DNA of 64,000 nucleotides, from assembly GCA_026545225.1 (NCBI GenBank), contig CM048845.1:91018533-91082532 (forward strand). Direction: 5' to 3'. This stretch comes from Cornus controversa (taxonomy: Eukaryota; Streptophyta; Magnoliopsida; Cornales; Cornaceae). Position numbers and translations under genes: made by a program. The notes beneath the pieces were generated by a model that saw nothing but the letters and a program-made list of their open reading frames with translations, was not told the origin of the DNA and ran no database searches. How positions within the stretch are numbered: the first letter of the stretch is position 1; each line of letters opens with the position of its first letter. Below are positions 56,537-64,000 of this stretch, one piece after another.

Positions 56537-57760
56537 ATGGCACCAAAGAGAGCAAGTCACCAAGATGCTTCAAGTTCACGTAATCCTTGCCGAGCGAGGA
56601 ATGATCCGACCACAGGTTCTTCACGATCTCACCGAGACGGTGTTCAAGAGAGATGGCATCCAAGGGCGTTGAACTTCGAAACAACGTTTGACATAGCGGA
56701 ACTGTATGGTATGTTTCCCGAAACATGATGGGGGATTTCCGACATCCGTCGTCGTCGGTCGGCATCCATTTTTGTTCCACTCTCATCTACCATTTACCCG
56801 AGGCTTGTCAAGGTATTTTATCAAAACTTAATACCAAAACCTGATGAGCGGGATGTGCTTACTTCTTCCGTAGATGGAACAATAGTTCGAGTTGACATGT
56901 CATCTATTGCCATTGCCATGGGTTGTCCTCATGAATGCCCAGCTGATTTATCTCATATCTACACTCCTTTACCCGACGAGTTGTCAGTGGGCAATGTGGT
57001 TGCACGATTGTGTGCCAACCAATTTTTTGGGCCAAAAAGGAATGCAGCTTCAAAGTCTTCAATGCCAAATCATTTATGGTTCCTTGACGCTGTGCTACTC
57101 AAGAATGTATGTCCAATTGGACATAAAACCGAAAGACGTCAAGAGTTCCTTCGATCATTATATGCTATACATTTTGGGCATTGGCTGTCATTCCCACAGA
57201 TTGTCTGGGGCCAGATGGAGAAATTCTATTCCAAAGTTGTGGCCAAGGTACCAGACAGTGCAAGTGACTGGGAGTTTCCATTCCCTACTCTTATTCACCA
57301 GTTGCTTGTAACACAGGGGTATGCATACCACGAGGACGAGCTTGCCTTTCCACATGACCTTCATTATGGCACGCATGACTGGAACTTGAGTCGATCTCAT
57401 ATGCACCAGAGAGTCATAGCGGCGCCTGGTGAGGTATCTCGGTTGGCCCAAGGAGGAGAGCATGTAGATATACCACCACCGGTGGACGATCCAAAGGAGA
57501 TGGAGGCAAAGGAAGAGGAAGTGCATGCACAGGCTGGTGGCCATGATTATCAATATTTAGAAGGGCAGATTGCTGGGTTGACAGCCCAGTTTGGCACCTT
57601 ACAGACAGAGGTCTCCACACAGTTTGGTGCAATGAGAGTAGAGATGGCGGATCACTTTCGTGACACTCGCCAAGAGCAACTAGAGATGAGGAGGATGATG
57701 CGTGCACTGATGCGCCAAGCAAACTTAGATCCGGATGCTCAGTCACCACCACATCCTTGA
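56537..57760 (+). pseudogene. Athila-type third ORF (env position) of element A
   Basis: The ATG at 56537 opens MAPKRASHQDASSSRN. The frame runs 408 codons to 57760 with only one stop, TGA at 56726-56728, where B has CGA. The conserved core reads RWHPRALNFETTFDIAELYGMF, VRVDMSSIAIAMGCPHEC, MPNHLWFLDAVLLKNVCPIGHKTERRQEFLRSLYAIHFGHWLSF and WEFPFPTLIHQLL. The C-terminus (YLEGQIAGLTAQFGTLQTEVSTQFGAMRVEMADHFRD) has heptad-like spacing and may be a coiled coil. I see no signal peptide or membrane segment, so I do not claim an envelope function. The gene is unusually well kept compared with gag-pol of the same element. Confidence 0.8.
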
Positions 57761-59261
57761 CAGGAAGGTAACCATCTTTTGTATATTATTTTATTTTTAG
57801 TTTTTATTTTTTCTGTTTATTTTTCTTTTTGTAGTTAGATTTTTATTATGAAAAAAAAAAATTTGAAAAATGAAAAAAAAAAATTTTAGGATTTTTCTCT
57901 TTCATATTTATTTTCACCCATACTATTTTCACTTGATCTTTGGGGTATAGTGGTTTGTTTTGACAGATTGCAACATCCAAGTTTGGGGGTGTGCTTGCAT
58001 TGCCTTCGTGCTCATGATGTACTCTATTTTCTTTCCACTACTCCATGATCCCGGTAATATCGTTCTTACTCTTCTCTATGCTTTGATTGATTGTCCATTG
58101 AGGACAATGTACAGTTTAAGTTTGGGGGTGAGGCGATGCCTATTTGTGTGCTTTATTGCAATATGGGGGAAAATTTGTGTGAAATTCTTTTTGTATTAGG
58201 ATTTTTATTTTATTTTATTTTTTTTTCTTAGTTTGTTTTTTATTTTATTTTGTTTTATTTTTAGATAGAATGTTTTGACATGATTCAAAGGATTAATACC
58301 TTATGTAGGTGCATAACTTGCAATTTTTGAGTATGTTTTGAATTTTTGAAAACTGTGATTTAAATTATGTGGTTTTAATCATGGTTTGCATTAACATGCT
58401 TTGGAGTGATTAATTTTAGTTTCCTTACATGCACAAACACACTAGCATAGTCTTATGGGGTATAAGCTGTGGTTTTGAGTTATTGAGTTACATATGCTTG
58501 ATATTAATTAGTATCTCTTGAGAATGAGTACCGATGATGTGTTATACTTGACTTCAATAAAAACAAAAAAAAAAGAAAGAAAAGAAGTGAAAAAAAAAGA
58601 AGAAAAAAGTGTTGAATAAGCAAATCAATTTGATCATTTTCATGAGTAACCGGGCCTCTATGCCTCAGGAAGCACGGAGTGTTCGCGTCAAAAGTGAAAG
58701 GGTGAGAAAAGATGAGCATTGGTTGTCTTGATTTGTAGTTTGACTGATTCGAGTAATTAGGTCTTCGGGGTATCTTAAAGCCTAGTGCCCTAAAGCCATC
58801 TGGTTTGGGAGTCACTGACTGAAAGCTTGCTACATGGATCTTTCAGAAAGCTTAATAGATCAAGACATTGCACAACCAATAAAGCAATGAAAAAAGAATT
58901 GGAAAAAAATGAAAAAGTCATGTATGCATGTTGGGAAGTATGAGTTCAATAAGGGGAGCTAGTGAGTTGAAGGGGTATGTGCCTTAATAGATTCAGAGCT
59001 TGGTTATGCTACATAAGATGATTGCTAGTTCACTGTACATGAGGGAGCTAGAGTTGATTATTTTGAGATATGTTGTTGTGAATTATCCATGGGGACCATT
59101 GATTTGAATTGTGGAATTTGAAAGTTTAAAATTATTCTTGAATGCAAGTTTGTAACTATGTATGGTAATCTTCTTCTTGAATTAATGTTGAAACAGAATT
59201 TTGAATGTTTGTGGGTAACATTTCTGGAAACCCTCACGAGACTATACTCGTCCACTAGGGG
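57761..59261 (+). other. 3' untranslated region of element A, cut by element E
   Basis: Non-coding. Two exact copies of the polypurine-tract motif AAGTTTGGGGGTG lie at 57979-57991 and 58118-58130. The second is preceded by the inverted repeat ATTGTCC-attga-GGACAAT (about 58091-58109). T-rich and A-rich runs lie at 57785-57890 and 58560-58610. It ends at CCACTAGGGG, where E begins; the uninterrupted equivalent is 1-456. Confidence 0.8.
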
Positions 59262-62004
59262 TGTAGAGACCGTGCCCAATTTTGGCTATTTTTTTTAAAA
59301 TTTCATCATTTATTACTTTAAATGCATTTTAAATGATATTTAACATGTTTTGAATATGGGGAACATGTTTAGAAGGTTGGAATATGGTTTTGGGAAGTTT
59401 TGGAAACTTTTGAAAAAGTTTGACTTTTTGGTCAAATCGGGGCCCGGGATGCGACTTAAGTGGGCCCGGGAATTCGAAAAATTCTCAAAAATATTTTTTT
59501 TGGGGAATGGCTTAAATGAAATATTTAGAGTGTTATGGAAGTGATTTCGAGTCCAACGGAATTTTCGAGAATTAATTCGGAGGTCGGGAGGGTACGTTAA
59601 GTGGCCCGGGGGCAAAATGGTCTTTTCGCGCCCCTAGGAGTGAAATAAATATCCCAAGGTCTGGGATATTTCATATTTACAGATTTCACTCTCTCTCTAA
59701 AAGTCACCACTTCATCTCTCTCCCTTCTCTCTAGATTTTAGGTCACTTGGGGTGTGATTTGTAAGATCCCGAAGAAGGAAAGTGTGTAGAGGGCGTTGAG
59801 GGCTTCGGTTTGAACCGAACAAAGTCCACATTTTGTGAAGTTGAAAAAGCTGGGATTTCTCAAAGTTGGATTCAAAGCTTGGGAATTGAGGTAGGGGTGC
59901 TAGACTCATCTTTACTTTGATTCTATAGGTCACATATTTGTGACATGAAAGATAAGTTGAGATTTTTTGAGTTTAGGGTTTTATATATATGTATGTATAT
60001 ATATATAAATGTGATTTATGAATATGTATAGGTCTAACATGCTAGTTAGGGCTCATATGTGTTGTATATGTGATATTGAGACTATATATGCTAATTGTTG
60101 AAAATGTGTTCATTTGGTGAAAACATGAAAATGTGGGTGTTTATAGATTTATGCATGAAAGATATGAATTTCTTGAAAAATGCATAAGCATGATGATTTC
60201 CATGATGTGAGTGTGATGACATTTGTGACAATCTTGAAGTGGAAGGAAAATGCATTGATTTGATAAAATGCATTGCATTGTGTTGATTGAGTGCATTGAT
60301 GTGATTATGTGCACTATATGAAAAGCGAGATTTTTGGGGCGTGACAACATTGAAAATTAAGATAAGGGGATGACCCCTAGGGTGAAAGACCCAAGACTTG
60401 GCCAAGCGGATGGCGCATCCGTCGGAATAGTGAACCGAGAAGCGTAAGCAGAGTTTGGGTGCCGAAGAGACCCTTACTATGAGGTGGTTTGATAAGCTAG
60501 TCCCCATTGAATTGATTTTCGGACTTATGTGGCGTGAGTATATATTTTAATTGTGACTTGCTCATTTTGCTTCATGTATGTATACATTGGAATGTGAAGC
60601 ATCACGCATGATTTATAAAACGTGATTGTTTATGGGTAAAAAGCATGGATAATTGTCATATAGATTTTAATAATTTCATATGCATCCATGCATGGCCGCC
60701 TGAGTTAGAGTGGAGTTAGGTGGATCATTCCTACTGAGCCGCAGTGGTGCTCACCCCCTATATACAACTTTTTTTTTCAGATAAGGCACCAATGGAGGAT
60801 GAGCCATGATTAGCTCAATGGACCTTGTTGAGTTTCTTTTGGACTTTTGGATCTTTTGATATGTATGTAGATGTCCATGCCGTTTTGTGGCATATGGACT
60901 CTTTTGGGAAATGTTATTCTTAAAGTTAGACAACATACTTATTTATGAATTTCATATGTATAATCTATGTTGGACATGTATGGAAGACGTTGGACATAAT
61001 TGTATAGCCATTAGGGGGGGACACGTGCCCAAAAGTGTCCATTTTGAATTTACGGTATGAATGATTTATGAAATGATTTGTATGATTTCAATAGAAATGT
61101 ATGTGGATTTGTGAGATTATGGTGATATAAATGTGTGAATTAGGGTGTGTATGGAGATGTACCATTTGTAGACCCTTGGAATGTTGGGTGTAAGATTTTG
61201 TTTTGGAGATGAAAGTATTACCGGTCAAATGAATACATTCTGTCCGGATTTTGGAAAATTTTTTTGAGGGGTCTACACAACTCCAAATGATCTGAAATTT
61301 TTACCACATCTTCCCCTAGATGTCTATTGTTCCCAGATTTAATTTGGTGAATTTTGGAAAACCACAGAATTTTATAAAAATCCGAGAATATTCTGCCACC
61401 AGATTTCACTATTTCTGCTGGGCACCAACTTTGTTGGCAAAACTGTTTCATTTGGCTTACATCTAGACACTGAGGTTGATGTAGTATTGTTCCACATTTA
61501 GTCTAGTTTCTATAGAATTTTAGTTTGCCTCATTCCGAGTTGAAATGAATTTTCTATGAATTTTTTTATGACTGCTGCGCAGATTGCACCTGGTAGTGCA
61601 TTGTCCACTAGAGGAGTTACTGTAGCAATTTAGCTACTGCCCGGAGATGCAAAATCATGGTTCCGGACCATTTCAAAAGGTCTAAATTATATTTTTAAGC
61701 TTCTTAGGACTATAGTAGGATGGGACAATGGTCCGAAAAAATTTTCGGAACTTTTTACGAAAAGTTACTATTCACGAGGGCCGAAAATCATATATTTTTT
61801 TTTTATTGTTCTAAATAATTTCAACGATGAGGACCATGGTTAGTCATGCATATTCACTTAATTATATGCATTTTGAGTTGCTTCCGCGGTTAAGAGAATT
61901 GGGTTGGATGTTAGATTTTTCCAAAATGGTTGTTTTAATTAGATTTCACCGTTCACCCCCATTTCCCTCGCTCTTAACCGGGTGTCGGAAATCGGGGCGT
62001 GACA
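59262..62004 (+). repeat. 5' LTR of element E
   Basis: The LTR runs from TGTAGAGACCGTGCCC to ATCGGGGCGTGACA, 2743 bp. It shares the TACTGAGCCGCAGTGGTGCT block (about 60738) and the ACACGTGCCCAAAAGTGTCC motif (61021) with the solo LTRs at 29403, 34390 and 46717. The hairpin-like tandem repeats and palindrome cluster of those relatives are not evident here. Confidence 0.9.
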
Positions 62005-62007
62005 ACT

Positions 62008-62019
62008 TGGTATCAGAGC
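62008..62019 (+). other. Primer-binding site of element E (initiator tRNA-Met)
   Basis: TGGTATCAGAGC complements the 3' end of plant initiator tRNA-Met and starts four bases after the LTR end. Confidence 0.93.
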
Positions 62020-62287
62020 TTAACCGGGTTTGAATACCTTAGGACGATGGGGAGGGATAAGCCACATTTTGGATTGAAAGGACTTGATGGCTTCTAAAAT
62101 TGTGAATTGTGGTTATGAGTATAAGTTAAGGATTAAGTGCATATTACTTGGAAACTTTTATGTGCTAAATTGTTAACATAACATGCTATTTGTGAAGTGC
62201 TTTAGCATGTTTAGTATACATGATGTGAATTGGTCCAATAGATTCATGCACAAATTCTAAATATCTCATTGTCATCCATATAGAAGG
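62020..62287 (+). other. Leader of element E
   Basis: About 270 untranslated bases between the primer-binding site and gag. I see no ORF or repeat. Confidence 0.7.
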
Positions 62288-63529
62288 ATGCCACCAAGAA
62301 GAGCTCGCGAGAGGACACTGGAAGTGGCTCCTATTGGAGGAGAGCAATTTATGCGTGACATGGTCACTACCATGCGGCAAATTGCAAGGGAAACTCAAAG
62401 GGAAAATCAAGAGGAGACACAAGCTCCGCCAAGAGCAGCTCCTCCTAGCCGGATGATAACGGCATTGGGGCACATCAAGAAGCACAGTCCGCCAACCTAT
62501 TCGGGGGGATCCGATCCAATGGTGGCAGAGAACTGGTTGGATCAGATTGTCAAGCTCCTTACCGTGCTTGAAATAGATGGGGACTTGAGGGTGAAAGTGG
62601 CCGCTCATTATCTAATAGATGAGGCCAGTCGTTGGTGGAAATTCATTGGAGACTACCATGACATCGAGGCGATGGATTGGGACATGTTTCAAGTACTCTT
62701 TCTTGAAAAGTACTTCCCGGTAACGGTGAAAGACAGTATGAGGAGAGAGTTCTTCAACTTGACTCAGGGTACGATGACTGTAATGGAGTATGAGACAAAG
62801 TTCACATCTTTGGCTCGATTTGCAAAGGAGATGATTCCAACAGAAGAGTTGAAGATCAAACAGTTTGTTTGGGGTCTCCGACCTTATTTGCGAGATAAAG
62901 TTGGGATTCTAGGTCTCACCAACTATGCAGCGGTGGTGGAAAGGGCATTAGTAGCCGAGGGGTTCGGCAATGACAATCAAAGGATAAAGGAAGCGAAGAA
63001 CCAAACTAGAAATACTAGTCCCCTTCCGGACAATCATGCTAGAAAGAGGCGAAGGGATGGTGGCTCATTCTCACAAGGACAACAGAGCCAATCGATAGCA
63101 TCTGTACCTATACCTACTGGATCTATTCGATCTAGAGTGGTTTGCTTCAACTGTCAGAAGCCGGGACACAAAATGACTGAGTGCACACAGGGACAGGCCA
63201 CTGCAGAGACAGGCAGGAGGTGCTTTCATTGTCAGCAGATGGGACACATTAGTTGGAATTGCCCACAGAAGAAGGGTGCACAAGGTGGAGTTGGTACTCC
63301 ACAGCGTCCTACACAGCCTGCTACTTCACAGTCAGGTTATAGGGCATTACCACCACCACAGACCGTGCCTTCAGTTCAGAGTTCACGGGCACCAGCTAGA
63401 GGAGCCGCGTCTAGCACTCCTAGTCAGCAGTCTGCACATCAGGGTATGGGACAGCAGGGCCAGAGATCACAAGGCCGTGCCTTTACTCTTGTTCCAGCAG
63501 AGACCTCGGCAGGACCGTCAGTAGTCTGA
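62288..63529 (+). CDS. gag: Gag of element E
   Basis: The ATG at 62288 opens MPPRRARERTLEVAPIGGEQ, and the frame is open for 413 codons. Gag forms the particle that packages element RNA. The retrotransposon gag domain is at about residues 70-220 (WLDQIVKLLTVLEIDGDLRVKVAAHYL, FLEKYFPVTVKDSMRREFFNL, FVWGLRPYLRDKV). Two CCHC zinc knuckles follow: CFNCQKPGHKMTEC (about 286-299) and CFHCQQMGHISWNC (about 313-326), then a Gln/Ser/Pro-rich tail. The stop TGA (63527-63529) is directly followed, in the same frame, by protease. In many related elements gag and pol are one ORF, so this stop may be a mutation. Confidence 0.93.
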   Translation: MPPRRARERTLEVAPIGGEQFMRDMVTTMRQIARETQRENQEETQAPPRAAPPSRMITALGHIKKHSPPTYSGGSDPMVAENWLDQIVKLLTVLEIDGDLRVKVAAHYLIDEASRWWKFIGDYHDIEAMDWDMFQVLFLEKYFPVTVKDSMRREFFNLTQGTMTVMEYETKFTSLARFAKEMIPTEELKIKQFVWGLRPYLRDKVGILGLTNYAAVVERALVAEGFGNDNQRIKEAKNQTRNTSPLPDNHARKRRRDGGSFSQGQQSQSIASVPIPTGSIRSRVVCFNCQKPGHKMTECTQGQATAETGRRCFHCQQMGHISWNCPQKKGAQGGVGTPQRPTQPATSQSGYRALPPPQTVPSVQSSRAPARGAASSTPSQQSAHQGMGQQGQRSQGRAFTLVPAETSAGPSVV

Positions 63530-64000
63530 GGTATATTTCTTGTATCTAGCTCATGGGCTAGGGTTTTAGTGGACTCAGGTGCATCACATTCATTCATTTC
63601 ATATAAATTTGCTTGTGCTTTGGGATTGGAGGTGTCATCTTTGGACTCGGTTTTATCCATTGATACGCCAGTTGGTGGTAGGGTGGTTTTGAGTGATGTG
63701 TGCCGATCTTGCGAGATTGAGATTTCAGGACATCGATTAGTGTTTGATTTCATCCTTCTTGAGATGTCTAGTTTTGATGTGATCTTGGGTATGGATTGGC
63801 TATCGACCTATAGAGCCAACATTGTTTGTTATCGAGGTAGAGTGACTTTGTATGCACCAGAGGGTATTAGTATATGTTTTGTGGGGGAGCGGGATGACTT
63901 CTACTTATCATCCTCGCATGGTTTGAGTGATCGAAGAGGGCTTGGGCATTTCTTAGCGAGCCTACTAGTTGATGGTGATTATGAGATACTTGGAGAGCTT
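63530..64000 (+). CDS. pol: Protease and start of pol of element E (runs off the window)
   Basis: In frame with gag after the TGA, 157 codons are open to the window edge. Near the start is WARVLVDSGASHSFIS, the DSGA active-site motif of a retropepsin, and then FDVILGMDWLSTYRANIVCYR, the conserved second half. RT, RNase H, integrase and any chromodomain would lie to the right. Nothing in the visible part is broken except the TGA at the gag boundary. Confidence 0.9.

Larger units (their letters stand above)
45510..59261 (+). mobile_element. Element A: forward integrase-less Athila-type element, interrupted
   Basis: From left to right: a 5' LTR split by a solo E-type LTR, an exact tRNA-Asp primer-binding site, gag, protease, RT and RNase H with a fused integrase tail, a palindrome cluster, the third ORF and a 3' untranslated region. 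Element E interrupts it at 59261; the rest, including the 3' LTR, lies beyond the window. Gag-pol has one nonsense codon and one single-base frameshift. This makes A the best-preserved Athila-type body here. Confidence 0.9.
59262..64000 (+). mobile_element. Element E: Tekay/Del-like Ty3/gypsy element, 5' part
   Basis: It has a complete 5' LTR, an initiator tRNA-Met primer-binding site, gag with two zinc knuckles and the start of protease. It continues past the right edge. It interrupts element A's 3' untranslated region after ...CACTAGGGG, so it is younger than A. Its right end and target-site duplication cannot be seen. Confidence 0.9.

Overview
This window is intergenic, AT-rich DNA from a flowering plant. 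It is made almost entirely of nested, mostly broken long-terminal-repeat (LTR) retrotransposons. I find no cellular protein gene, tRNA, rRNA or CRISPR array. A plant source follows from three things: Athila-type Ty3/gypsy elements primed by tRNA-Asp (PBS TGGCGCCGTTGCCGGGGA), a Tekay/Del-like Ty3/gypsy element primed by initiator tRNA-Met (TGGTATCAGAGC), and a Ty1/copia fragment. I cannot name the species.

Four LTR families recur. (a) 'A/B' LTRs of about 1.5 kb run TGATAGGCGTTG...CACGAATCA. (b) 'C' LTRs of about 1.4 kb run, in element orientation, TGATAAGTGTTC...GACCACATCA. (c) 'D' LTRs of 1276 bp run TGATAAGTAATA...AATCACATCA. (d) 'E' LTRs of about 2.7-4.2 kb run TGTAGAGACCG...GGGGCGTGACA. 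Families a-c belong to Athila-type elements (gag, protease, reverse transcriptase, RNase H, integrase, then a third ORF in the env position). Family d belongs to the Tekay/Del-like element.

Layout. 1-3417: the 3' end of a forward A/B-type element with its LTR, then a second forward LTR. 3418-38822: reverse-strand element B, with its 3' LTR on the left and its 5' LTR on the right. B's pol is split by element C (9318-28453, TSD AATAC). C's integrase is split by element D (11503-21423, TSD GCCTT), and D encloses truncated element F (13343-19987). C also carries a solo A/B LTR (22555-23937, TSD CCACA). B holds two solo E-type LTRs (29403-32255 and 34390-37248). 38823-45509: a Ty1/copia fragment fused to a C-type gag, an LTR shared by two C-type bodies (G and H), and the third ORF of H. 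45510-59261: forward element A, inserted in H, with its 5' LTR split by a 4.2-kb solo E-type LTR (46717-50930, TSD GATTC). 59262-64000: the 5' part of the Tekay/Del-like element E, inserted in A and running off the window.

Elements A and B lack integrase and share the same deletion junction, so they look like a non-autonomous lineage that was mobilised by another element's integrase. C retains an integrase region, now broken by insertions. Most reading frames are ruined by C-to-T nonsense changes, small frameshifts and insertions.

The least expected pattern is architectural. Four repeat contexts each carry clusters of 4 to about 11 short palindromes or near-palindromes. Their sequences differ by family (GGGCGATCGATCGCCC, ATCTCGATTGATCGAGAT, TTCGGTCGACCGAA, CACTTTCAG..CTGAAAGTG), but size and spacing are similar. 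E-type LTRs also carry 5 to 8 hairpin-like tandem repeats. The leads most worth checking are these, the shared integrase deletion, a duplicated target-site scrap at 27042, and a repeated polypurine-tract-like motif.
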